Shown piece by piece: positions 32,565-40,567 of a DNA stretch of 64,000 bases. The position numbers and the translations under genes are program-made. A model generated the notes under the pieces. The model was not told where the DNA came from. It did no database searches and saw only the letters and a program-made list of their open reading frames with translations. The stretch comes from JAAXHH01 sp965225915 (lineage in GTDB: Bacteria > JAAXHH01), in NCBI GenBank assembly GCA_965225915.1, contig OZ245326.1:1240001-1304000 (forward strand), in the 5' to 3' direction. The number at the start of each line of letters is the position of its first letter. Positions within the stretch are counted from its first letter, which is position 1.

Positions 32565-33755
32565 ATGACAGCGAATCACGGTTCATTCGGTCCCCTGGAT
32601 CCCGGCAGGCGCATTCTGATGGGGCCCGGTCCAAGCGATATGCATCCCAGGGTATACCAGGCCATGGGCGCACCGCTGACGGGACACCTGGATCCCTATT
32701 TCATCGGGGTCATGGACGATACCAAGGCGTTGCTTCGCTACGTGTTCCAAACCCGGAACGCCCTGACCTTTCCAATCTCCGCTACCGGTTCCGCCGGCAT
32801 GGAGACCTGTATTTGCAATCTGGTTGAACCCGGAGACGAGGTGCTGGTGTGCGTGGGCGGCGTCTTCGGAGACCGTATGGCCCAGATGGTCGAACGCCAT
32901 GGCGGCAGGCTGACTCGACTCGAAGGCGAACCGGGCCGCCCGTTTACGCCGGAGGAGGTACAACAGGCGCTGAATGGTTGCCGGCCGAAGCTTGTGTGCC
33001 TGGTGCACGCGGAAACGTCCACGGGCGTACTGCAACCCCTCGAGGAGATCATCCCGGTCATCCACGAACACGAGGCCCTTGTCCTGGTCGACACCGTGGC
33101 TTCCCTGGGCGGGACGGCAGTCAAGGTCGACGAATGGGGCATCGACGTCTGCTACACCGGCAGCCAGAAATGCCTGAGCGCGCCGCCGGGCCTGTCGCCC
33201 GTCACGCTCAACGACCTGGCGCTCGAAGTAATCGCCGCCCGCAAGACTCCCGTTGACAGCTGGTACCTGGACCTATCCCTGATCAACGCTTACTGGGACG
33301 GCGACCGGGTTTATCACCATACCGCACCCGTGAGCCTCATCTACGCGCTGAGGGAAGCGCTCGTCCTCGTTTACGAGGAAGGACTCGAAAACGCCCAGGC
33401 TCGGCATGCCCTCAACTACGAGGCGTTCAAGGCCGGAATCGACGCCATGAAGCTCGAGTTCTTTGTGGACGAACCGCACCGCGCCCCGACCATCAACCCC
33501 GTGCTGGCCCCGGAGGGGATCGACGAAGCCAGTGTACGCCGGCGCCTACTCGAGGATTACGGACTCGAACTAGGCGGCGGACTCGGCGCGCTGAAAGGCA
33601 AGGCCTGGCGCGTGGGTCTCATGGGACAATCCTCCCAGAGAGATCACGTCATACTGTGCCTGGGCGCCCTCGAGCAGACCCTACGGACTGAAGGCCACGA
33701 AGTCGCGGAAAGCGGCGTGGCGGCGGCGAGCGTCGTGTATGCCGAATCAGCATAG
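32565..33755 (+). CDS. Class V PLP aminotransferase (alanine/serine-glyoxylate type)
   Basis: The 396-residue protein shows the AGXT/SGAT fold-type I pattern: ILMGPGPSDMHPRVYQAM at the start, ATGSAGMETCICNLV for the cofactor cradle, VHAETSTGVLQPLE for substrate binding, LVDTVASLGG with the PLP Asp, and TGSQKCLSAPPGL with Lys202 forming the Schiff base. Family members move amino groups from Ala or Ser to glyoxylate, and the PucG branch uses ureidoglycine. The neighbouring creatininase-fold, cupin and amino-acid ABC genes favour a nitrogen-catabolic role. Exact donor and acceptor are inferred. Confidence 0.88.
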   Translation: MTANHGSFGPLDPGRRILMGPGPSDMHPRVYQAMGAPLTGHLDPYFIGVMDDTKALLRYVFQTRNALTFPISATGSAGMETCICNLVEPGDEVLVCVGGVFGDRMAQMVERHGGRLTRLEGEPGRPFTPEEVQQALNGCRPKLVCLVHAETSTGVLQPLEEIIPVIHEHEALVLVDTVASLGGTAVKVDEWGIDVCYTGSQKCLSAPPGLSPVTLNDLALEVIAARKTPVDSWYLDLSLINAYWDGDRVYHHTAPVSLIYALREALVLVYEEGLENAQARHALNYEAFKAGIDAMKLEFFVDEPHRAPTINPVLAPEGIDEASVRRRLLEDYGLELGGGLGALKGKAWRVGLMGQSSQRDHVILCLGALEQTLRTEGHEVAESGVAAASVVYAESA

Positions 33756-33807
33756 GTAAAACAAACTCATCTCCACCAGGAATCCTGGCGCACAGCTGGA
33801 GGAGCAT

Positions 33808-34131
33808 ATGTATTTCATTGAAGAAGACAACATGTCCAAGAAATCGATCGCCCCGGGTGTAAGCATTGCCGTGGCGGGGGGCGACCGGGCTCAGATGTCT
33901 TTCGTGACGCTCACCCCGGGGTCGCAGGTGCCCATGCATGATCATCCCCACGAACAGATGGGCGTCGTGCTGGAAGGTGAATTCGTCATGGTCATAGGCG
34001 GAGAAAGCAGGACCATTAAGACGGGTGACAAGTACGTGATTCCAGGCGGAGTTGAACATGGCGTGCCCGATGTGAAGGTCAAATCCGTCGCCCTGGATAT
34101 CTTCAGTCCTCCCCGGGAGGATTACGCTTAA
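33808..34131 (+). CDS. Single-domain cupin protein
   Basis: This 107-residue beta-barrel protein has cupin motif 1 as PMHDHPHEQMGVVLEGE (His-x-His-x-x-x-x-Glu metal ligands plus Gly) and motif 2 as GDKYVIPGGVEHGV (His ligand). GGAGGA sits about 5 bases before ATG 33808. Such small cupins act as isomerases, dioxygenases or ligand sensors in catabolic operons. No specific reaction can be read off. It lies between the aminotransferase and creatininase-family genes. Confidence 0.85.
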   Translation: MYFIEEDNMSKKSIAPGVSIAVAGGDRAQMSFVTLTPGSQVPMHDHPHEQMGVVLEGEFVMVIGGESRTIKTGDKYVIPGGVEHGVPDVKVKSVALDIFSPPREDYA

Positions 34132-34242
34132 ACGACAAACGCCGTCGCCCGTGCCTCCCCGTTCGTTCGTGTCGAATCCCCGTATCCATACGGACCCACG
34201 ACGAACCGGCGCGGTCATTGGCTAACCAGTCAGGAGTCTTCC

Positions 34243-34992
34243 ATGTCCGATGCCCTACCCCATGATCGTCCGGTACAGTTGTGGAAAATGACCCGGAGAC
34301 AGTTCCGTGAGGGAATCTACGACGGCAACCTCAAGGGAGCGATTATCCCCATGGGCAGCACGGAACAGCACAACGAACACCTGGAGATGTCCCACGACAC
34401 CGCCAGCGCCGTTCACGTGGCCGAACGCGCCGCGCAGAAACTCTACCCGGAGGTCGTGGTCACCACGCCATTGGCCATCGGCGTGTCGGAGCACTGGATG
34501 GATCACAATGGAACGCTGACGACCCGGCCCGAGATCTTCACGGAACTCCTCCACGACGTGGCCGACAGCATGAAAAGGGGTGGAATCAACCATATTCTGG
34601 CCGTCAACGGCCATGCCGGGAACGCCGGTCCCGTCCTGGGCGTGCTGGAGGATATCCAGTCTCGCCTCGGCGTCGATTTCGCTTTCTGCAGCTACTGGGA
34701 AGCCTACACACCTGAAATCGTTCAGAAGTACATGGATTCGAACAATTGTCCCGGCCACGCCAGCGAGTTCGAGACGTCCTTCGCCTACGCGGCTTTCCCC
34801 GGACACGTCCATTGGGAAGGCGTCGACTACGATTCGGCCGGACTGACCATATCCGAATCCGACCGGGCTGCCCAGGACCGGGCATTCCACCACGAAGCCC
34901 AGCTCGCCGACGCCGTGAAGGGACAGGGCATGATCGACGTGGCGGTCGACTGGGTTGCGGCCAGGATGAAGGCGATGATCGAGAGCACCTGA
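34243..34992 (+). CDS. Creatininase-family amidohydrolase
   Basis: The 249-residue protein has the creatinine amidohydrolase fold: PMGSTEQHNEHLEMSHDT gives the Glu, His and Asp metal ligands, HILAVNGHAGNAG the conserved His loop, and GHASEFETSFAY the last Glu. The family includes creatininase, MftE and FAPy deformylases, so it cleaves a cyclic amide, formamide or peptide. The creatinine call is not secure. Only 3 bases separate it from the ABC ATPase gene, so it is likely cotranscribed with that importer. The transported compound or a product may be its substrate. Confidence 0.85.
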   Translation: MSDALPHDRPVQLWKMTRRQFREGIYDGNLKGAIIPMGSTEQHNEHLEMSHDTASAVHVAERAAQKLYPEVVVTTPLAIGVSEHWMDHNGTLTTRPEIFTELLHDVADSMKRGGINHILAVNGHAGNAGPVLGVLEDIQSRLGVDFAFCSYWEAYTPEIVQKYMDSNNCPGHASEFETSFAYAAFPGHVHWEGVDYDSAGLTISESDRAAQDRAFHHEAQLADAVKGQGMIDVAVDWVAARMKAMIEST

Positions 34993-34995
34993 TTC

Positions 34996-35757
34996 GTGTC
35001 TAGCGACTCCCAACCCATCATCGCGTTTGAAAACGTAAGCAAATGGTTCGGCGCGTTCCAGGTGCTCAGGGACGTCGACCTGAGCATCCAGGAAGGCGAG
35101 TGTATCGTCATCTGCGGTCCGTCCGGATCGGGCAAGTCCACGCTGATACGCTGCATAAACCGCCTGGAAACCCAAGACCAGGGCGTGATCCGGGTCCACG
35201 GTGTTACGCTGGGACCCGGCGAGCGGACTCCCCGCGATCTGCGCGGCAAGATCGGCATGGTGTTCCAGAGTTTCAACCTTTTCCCCCACATGACGGTCCT
35301 GCAGAACCTGGCGCTTGCCCCCATGCGCAATCTCAAGATGGACAAAGGGAAGGCGGAAGAGGCCGCCCTTTCCTACCTTGAACGCGTACACATCGGGGAC
35401 CAGGCCGAAAAGTACCCCGACCAGCTTTCCGGTGGACAGCAGCAGCGCGCGGCGATCGCCCGGGCGCTATGTATGAAACCCGACATCCTGCTGTTCGACG
35501 AGCCGACATCGTCCCTCGACCCTGAGATGATTCGGGAGGTGCTGGACGTGATCTACGAGCTCACGGATGACGGCAGCACCATGGTCTGCGTCACCCACGA
35601 AATGGGATTCGCCCGCAAGGTGTCCGACCGGGTCATCTTCATGGATCACGGCGAGATCGTCGAAAGCGCCAGCCCCGAACAGTTTTTCGATTCTCCCCGG
35701 CACGAAAGAACCAGAGCCTTCCTCAACCAGATCCTCCATTACGAGGCTTCGGCGTGA
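34996..35757 (+). CDS. Polar amino-acid ABC transporter ATP-binding protein
   Basis: The 253-residue ATPase of the GlnQ/AapP/HisP class uses a GTG start 3 bases after the creatininase gene. Walker A is CGPSGSGKSTLIRC, the Q-loop lies in VFQSFNLFPHMTVLQN, the signature is QLSGGQQQRAAIARAL, Walker B is ILLFDEPTSSLD, and the switch His lies in VCVTHEMGFAR. It energises uptake of polar amino acids or related compounds through the two permeases that follow. The 4-base overlap with the next gene implies coupling. Confidence 0.94.
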   Translation: MSSDSQPIIAFENVSKWFGAFQVLRDVDLSIQEGECIVICGPSGSGKSTLIRCINRLETQDQGVIRVHGVTLGPGERTPRDLRGKIGMVFQSFNLFPHMTVLQNLALAPMRNLKMDKGKAEEAALSYLERVHIGDQAEKYPDQLSGGQQQRAAIARALCMKPDILLFDEPTSSLDPEMIREVLDVIYELTDDGSTMVCVTHEMGFARKVSDRVIFMDHGEIVESASPEQFFDSPRHERTRAFLNQILHYEASA

Positions 35758-36551
35758 TCAGCCCATTCCGCAGGCCATGGGTTAGAAGTGTCCTGTCGAA
35801 CTGGATACAACCGGCGGCCATTGCCGGAGTTCTCCTCTTCGCGGTCATGCGCGGCGCCGAAAACATCAACTACCGGTGGCAGTGGTACCGCGTGGACGAC
35901 TTCCTGGTCACGTCGGAAAACGGCGTCTGGTCCGCGGGTCCCCTGGTCCAGGGTCTGTTCGTCACGCTCGAAATATCGGCCCTGAGCCTCTTCCTGACCC
36001 TCGTCATCGGTCTCGCGACAGCGCTCCTTCGGCTGTCGTCTTCCGTGATCGGGCGTGGGCTCGCCCGCGGATACCTGGAACTGATCCGCAACACCCCCCT
36101 GTTGATACAGCTCTACGTGATGTACTTCGTCCTAGGCCCCATTCTCGGGTGGGGCCAGACCACGACGGCCATCGTCTGCCTCGCCGCGTTCCAGGGCGCC
36201 TATACGTCGGAGATCTTCCGGGCCGGTCTGCGCGCCATCCCGCGGGGCCAGGTAGAAGCTGGAGAGAGCCTGGGGTTGTCGCGCGTCGACAACTACCGGT
36301 ACGTCATCCTGCCGCAGGTGCTCCACCAAATGCTTCCGCCGCTTACCAACGAGGCGGTTTCACTCGTAAAGAATTCTTCGATCGTCAGCGTCATCGCCAT
36401 CTTCGACCTGACCACGCAGGGCCGGAACATCATCGCGGATACCTTTCTGACCTTCGAGGTGTGGCTGACCGTCGCCGCGATATACCTGACCGTAACCCTG
36501 GCCCTGTCCACCGCGGCAGCGATGGCTGAACGGTCCAAGGCAGGTTTGTGA
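35754..36551 (+). CDS. Amino-acid ABC transporter permease (HisM/GlnP class), first subunit
   Basis: The 265-residue integral membrane protein has about five helices. The cytoplasmic EAA loop reads VEAGESLGLSRVDNYRYVIL followed by PQVLHQMLPP. YLELIRNTPLLIQLYVMYF is the family's permease signature. It starts at GTG 35754, overlapping the ATPase stop, and its own stop overlaps the second permease start. Two different permeases indicate a heterodimeric channel like AapQ/AapM or HisQ/HisM. No substrate-binding protein gene is in the cluster. Confidence 0.92.
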   Translation: MISPFRRPWVRSVLSNWIQPAAIAGVLLFAVMRGAENINYRWQWYRVDDFLVTSENGVWSAGPLVQGLFVTLEISALSLFLTLVIGLATALLRLSSSVIGRGLARGYLELIRNTPLLIQLYVMYFVLGPILGWGQTTTAIVCLAAFQGAYTSEIFRAGLRAIPRGQVEAGESLGLSRVDNYRYVILPQVLHQMLPPLTNEAVSLVKNSSIVSVIAIFDLTTQGRNIIADTFLTFEVWLTVAAIYLTVTLALSTAAAMAERSKAGL

Positions 36552-37450
36552 TGAAAACGCCTGACCGCATAAAGAGAAGATTCCGGCCCACCCGGCTCGA
36601 CGGGTTCCTGCTGGTCGGATTGGTCCTGCTGGCCGGCTGGTTGTGGTACCGCTCCGCCATCGGCGTGGCGTACCACTGGGATTGGACCGAGGCACTTGCG
36701 ACAGTCTTCGCATCCAACCAGGCCGGTGACACGCCCTTCTTTCTGACGGGGATTTACGCGACGCTGCGGCTCAGCGTCTGGGGGGCGCTGTTTGCCACCA
36801 TCCTGGGAGTGTTTATCGGGGTGGGACGATTCTCGGGCGTGCGCAGTGTACGCATGTTCTGCGGGACCTACATCCAGATACTTCGCAACATACCGGCCCT
36901 GGTATTCATCTTCATCTTTTACTTCTTCATCAGCAGCCAGCTGATGCCCCTGCTGGGCCTGGACATCCTGTTCAACCGTCCCGAGGAGGATGCATCGGGA
37001 TGGCAGCGATTCCTCTTCGGTCCTCCGGCGCTCTGGGAGAACCTGATCTCCGGCGTGCTGTGCATATCCTTCATCAGCGCTGCATTTATCGCGGAAGTCG
37101 TCCGTGCCGGCCTGGCCGCCATACCCCGCGGCCAGTGGGAAGCCGGGGAAAGCCTGGGCATACCGATCCTGGACAGCTACCGGTTCGTCATCTTCCCCCA
37201 GGCGCTTGCGCGCGTTGCGCCGCCGCTGACGGGCCAGTACATCTCCCTGGTGAAGGATTCGTCCATCGTCTCGCTGATCTCCATTCAGGAGCTGACCTTC
37301 GTAGGATCTGAAATCGCCAATTCGAGCGGGCTGTTGTTCGAGGTATGGCTGCTGGTAGCCTTCGTATACTTCCTGCTTTGCCTGTCGCTTTCCATCCTGC
37401 TCAAGCGGGTTGAACGGCGCGTAACCCGGCACTTTCACCAGTTTGCCTAG
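36551..37450 (+). CDS. Amino-acid ABC transporter permease, second subunit
   Basis: The product has 299 residues from ATG 36551, or one more residue from GTG 36548. Helices and the signature IQILRNIPALVFIFIFYFF are clear. The EAA loop is EAGESLGIPILDSYRFVIF followed by PQALARVAPPL. It is longer than the first permease because of an extra N-terminal segment and an insert (LFNRPEEDASGWQRFLFG) between helices. It pairs with the preceding permease. The nearest gene downstream is on the opposite strand. Confidence 0.92.
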   Translation: MKTPDRIKRRFRPTRLDGFLLVGLVLLAGWLWYRSAIGVAYHWDWTEALATVFASNQAGDTPFFLTGIYATLRLSVWGALFATILGVFIGVGRFSGVRSVRMFCGTYIQILRNIPALVFIFIFYFFISSQLMPLLGLDILFNRPEEDASGWQRFLFGPPALWENLISGVLCISFISAAFIAEVVRAGLAAIPRGQWEAGESLGIPILDSYRFVIFPQALARVAPPLTGQYISLVKDSSIVSLISIQELTFVGSEIANSSGLLFEVWLLVAFVYFLLCLSLSILLKRVERRVTRHFHQFA

Positions 37451-37515
37451 GTTTGGATGATTGTCTGATCGGTTGCGTGGAAGTGGCCAGACGAATGGCG
37501 TAACGCAGGTTTGGC

Positions 37516-38895
37516 CTAACGGCGGCGGTTCTCCGCGTCGATCCCGCCCCGCAGCGGATCGAAGACCTTCTTCACCGTCTCGAACTGGTGCTCAACGTCG
37601 GAAGGCCTGCCCAGCAACCGGTCGCTGATCATGCGCGCCGCGACCGTGGCGTAGGCATTACCCCGGCCCGTGAAACCGGCAACGATATGGATCCCCGGCG
37701 TTTCGGTTTCGCCGACGAAGGGACTGCTGTCGTACGAGAAGCCCATGACGCCGCCCCAGCGGTGGGAACGACCGAGCGCGGCCAGGTAGGGGAAGGTTTG
37801 GTTGAACGCCCTGTCGTTAGACTTCTGGACCGACCGGGTGGGTCGTTCCTTGTAACCCCTGTACGTCCTGATCGACCGTCCCCTGCGCCTCAGGAAGTGA
37901 AACCCCCTTTCGGCGCGGATGTGGTGATTCCTCCCGCCCCCGAAGAGCAGACGGCCACCCTCTCCGGGCCCATCGTGCAATTGCCGCCAGAAATCCCACC
38001 CATCGTTTGCGTAGAAGACGCCGTGGAACAGTCGTTCGGAAAAGGGTTCCGTCGTGAAGACCTGGCCTCGGTGGGGGATGATGCGTCGTTCGTAGCGGGC
38101 ATCGAGCTGCGGTGTGTAGGCGTTCATGCCCAAGAGTACGTTCTGCGTCCTGATTTTTCCACCCGGCGTGTGGACCAGCAGTCCACCGGGTTCTCGATTG
38201 GCCGTGCGCCCACCCGTTCCGGACCCGCATCGCTCGACCGAGGTGACAGGCGTATTCTCGAAGATCAGGGCGCCCAACCCGCTCGCGGCGGCCGCGAGAC
38301 CGCGCACGTACTTGACAGGGTGGAGTTCTCCGTCGAACCGGTTCCATAGCGCGCCGTCGAGGCGGGGGCTGCGCTTGAGCTCGTAGAGTTTTTCCTCGTC
38401 CAGGTACTCCACCTCGAATCCATCCTCCTGGAGCAGGCGGAAGGACCGGACAATCCGTTCAAGAGGATCCTGGTGGGAACCGCGGTCCGGCTGTTTCATA
38501 GCCACCACGTAACTTCCGTGGCGGAAGTAGTCGCACTGTATTTCGTACTTCTTCATGAGAGCGGCCATCAAATCATGGTTCTCGAGGGCGATCCGCCACG
38601 CCTCCCGGGCCATCTTCCTGCCGTCTGCTCCATACAAGTCCGTCAGTTCCTCCACGGCTTCGACATAGTACTCGTGGGTCCCGGCCAGCATGAATCCTCC
38701 GTTGCGGCCCGTCGCGCCCGAAGCGACCTCGCGGCGCTCGAGCACCGCCACGCGCGCTCCGCCCTCGGCCAGGAACAGAGCGCCGGTCACCCCCGTCACG
38801 CCTCCCCCGCAGACGACGACGTCCACGTCCAGGTCACCGGACAGGGGATCCGAGGGCGTGTAGGGCATGTCCAGCCAGTAGGAATCTCGAATCAT
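37516..38895 (-). CDS. FAD-dependent amine/amino-acid oxidoreductase (DAO family, PuuB-like)
   Basis: The 459-residue flavoenzyme has the dinucleotide-binding VDVVVCGGGVTGVTGALFLA at about residues 24-43 and LERREVASGATGRNGGFML, the Arg/Gly-rich FAD segment typical of gamma-glutamylputrescine oxidase and glycine/sarcosine oxidase relatives. GIHIVAGFTGRGNAYATVAA near the end is the second FAD contact. An N-terminal YWLDMPY-like segment is also seen in PuuB proteins. It oxidises a C-N bond of an amine or N-alkyl amino acid, producing an imine and H2O2 or reduced carrier. Its neighbours suggest a substrate delivered by the ABC importer. Confidence 0.85.
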   Translation of the reverse strand: MIRDSYWLDMPYTPSDPLSGDLDVDVVVCGGGVTGVTGALFLAEGGARVAVLERREVASGATGRNGGFMLAGTHEYYVEAVEELTDLYGADGRKMAREAWRIALENHDLMAALMKKYEIQCDYFRHGSYVVAMKQPDRGSHQDPLERIVRSFRLLQEDGFEVEYLDEEKLYELKRSPRLDGALWNRFDGELHPVKYVRGLAAAASGLGALIFENTPVTSVERCGSGTGGRTANREPGGLLVHTPGGKIRTQNVLLGMNAYTPQLDARYERRIIPHRGQVFTTEPFSERLFHGVFYANDGWDFWRQLHDGPGEGGRLLFGGGRNHHIRAERGFHFLRRRGRSIRTYRGYKERPTRSVQKSNDRAFNQTFPYLAALGRSHRWGGVMGFSYDSSPFVGETETPGIHIVAGFTGRGNAYATVAARMISDRLLGRPSDVEHQFETVKKVFDPLRGGIDAENRRR

Positions 38896-39182
38896 GTGGA
38901 TGTGAACCGCTTAACAGCCGAACTCAGGCAATCCAAAGGAGAAGTTGAGTACTTGACATGCGGGATAATTTCTAGATTTTCGGGAATTCCCCGACTGTAA
39001 AGGATACGGCTCCGATGGATTGCACGTCAAGTACGACGTTTTGTGCCAGGCCCTACCAGGAAAAGGAAGTCTTGAGAAACGGCGAGGAGTCCCTCAATTG
39101 TCCAGGAATGCAAAGAACGTCAAGCTCGTCGAGTGGTCGGTTAAAGACGAATGTTTCGTCGGCCATTGTCAGGAGTAAAACG

Positions 39183-39404
39183 TTGGCTCGTAGAACATGG
39201 ATGGACGTGACAGTAAGGGCTGCGCTGATTGGCGCTGCGGTCCTGGTATATCTGGACTTGAAGGCCGAAATCAGGTCCGTACGGGTTGACCTGGGGAACA
39301 AGATTGACAGGGTGGAAACCAAGGTTGACGAAGTTCGGGGATATCTCAAGTTCAATGTCGCCGCGCCGAGCGAAGATCCGCCTCCCGCAGAAATAAAGAA
39401 GTAG
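39183..39404 (+). CDS. Small membrane-anchored coiled-coil protein
   Basis: This 73-residue protein is read from TTG 39183, chosen because AGGAG lies 7 bases upstream. The frame stays open back to 39015, but that part is low-complexity and lacks a start site. One hydrophobic helix (VRAALIGAAVLVYLDL) is followed by a heptad-like stretch (IRSVRVDLGNKIDRVETKVD) and a Pro/Glu-rich, lysine-ended tail. No family is recognised. It sits alone between two minus-strand genes. Confidence 0.5.
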   Translation: MARRTWMDVTVRAALIGAAVLVYLDLKAEIRSVRVDLGNKIDRVETKVDEVRGYLKFNVAAPSEDPPPAEIKK

Positions 39405-39453
39405 CCTTCCTTAGGAAGAGGTAATAAGATGGCGCGTAGCAACAACCCCTCAC

Positions 39454-40353
39454 TCAAACCTCCAGGATGGCCGCCAGCGTCTCCCCTTCGTGTACGCGGT
39501 TGAAGGTACGCAGGACGAGAACGTGGCCGGACTGCGTGGACACGATCTCCTCCCTCCGCTCACCCAGCAGGTCGGTTACCACGCCGAAGACGTCACCCGG
39601 TTCGACACGGTCCATGAGTTCGACCCAGGGCTCGAAGAACCCGGAAAACGGCGACGGGTAGTTCAACTGGATATGGCCGGAGCCTTCCCGGCCGTCCTCC
39701 ACCGTGTGCTGGATCCTCGACGGCGGCTGGTCACGCTCGATCATTCCCAGTACGCCCACGACGTTCAGACATCCTTCGTAGTATCCATCGACGCCCTCTG
39801 GGTCGCAGTCCCCGGCCCCCATCCATTCCGAGTAAATCGCGGGTATGCGGGCATCGCGGGCTATGGACAGCGTGCGTCCCTCGTTATTCGCGTACGTTCC
39901 CCAGACGACCGGCATGTTGAAGGCCCGGGCCATTTCCCGCTGCTTCTCCAGGACCCCGGCATCGGGATGCAGCATGTAGCCCACCGTCGGGTAGAACCTC
40001 GAAACCAGGCCGCCGCTGTGCAGATCGATCAGGTAGTCGGCTTCGAGAATCAGTGCGCTTACCGCGAAAGCCACCCGCTCGGTGATGGTGCCGTCCTCCT
40101 TCCCCGGACACGTTCGCGCCAGGTCCAGTCCGTCCTCGGCGGTTCGCTGGCCGCGCCAGTACGCCGCTTCGTTGACGACGGGGACCAAGATGACCCTGCC
40201 GCGCAGTTCTTCGGGATCCAGGGCTTCTTTCAAGCGACGTATGGCCCACATGGATTCGAATTCGTCACCGTGTATGCCCCCGAGTATGAGCAGTTTCGGG
40301 CCGGGAGACTTCCCGGTTATGGTAATGGATTTCATCTTGACGGAGCCTGACAT
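39454..40353 (-). CDS. Succinylglutamate desuccinylase/aspartoacylase-family hydrolase
   Basis: The 299-residue zinc carboxypeptidase-fold enzyme has LLILGGIHGDEFESMWAIRR (metal His and Glu), then VVNEAAYWRGQRTAEDG (substrate Asn/Arg region), DYLIDLHSGGLVSRF (third metal His) and AIYSEWMGAGD (catalytic Glu). The C-terminal half is the beta-rich domain of AstE/ASPA-like proteins, with HIQLNYPSPFSGFFEPW. It should deacylate an N-acyl amino acid or related amide. AAGGAGA precedes ATG 40353. It may act with the FAD oxidase and amino-acid importer. Confidence 0.85.
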   Translation of the reverse strand: MSGSVKMKSITITGKSPGPKLLILGGIHGDEFESMWAIRRLKEALDPEELRGRVILVPVVNEAAYWRGQRTAEDGLDLARTCPGKEDGTITERVAFAVSALILEADYLIDLHSGGLVSRFYPTVGYMLHPDAGVLEKQREMARAFNMPVVWGTYANNEGRTLSIARDARIPAIYSEWMGAGDCDPEGVDGYYEGCLNVVGVLGMIERDQPPSRIQHTVEDGREGSGHIQLNYPSPFSGFFEPWVELMDRVEPGDVFGVVTDLLGERREEIVSTQSGHVLVLRTFNRVHEGETLAAILEV

Positions 40354-40567
40354 GGCGATCTCCTTGACTTATATTCCTGAAAACCTGGATACCTGTCCAC
40401 AGTAGCACCACGAAGGGATCTGTACCGATACCGCTGGAACGCTGGAATACGGAACGCGATACCTCGCGCGTCCTGTAGCATTACGCCCGCGAAAGATACA
40501 TAGGAATATACGGAGACGGCTGGTGCGGATCAAGCGATGCACACCGGTCGAAATATCTGGAGAAGTC

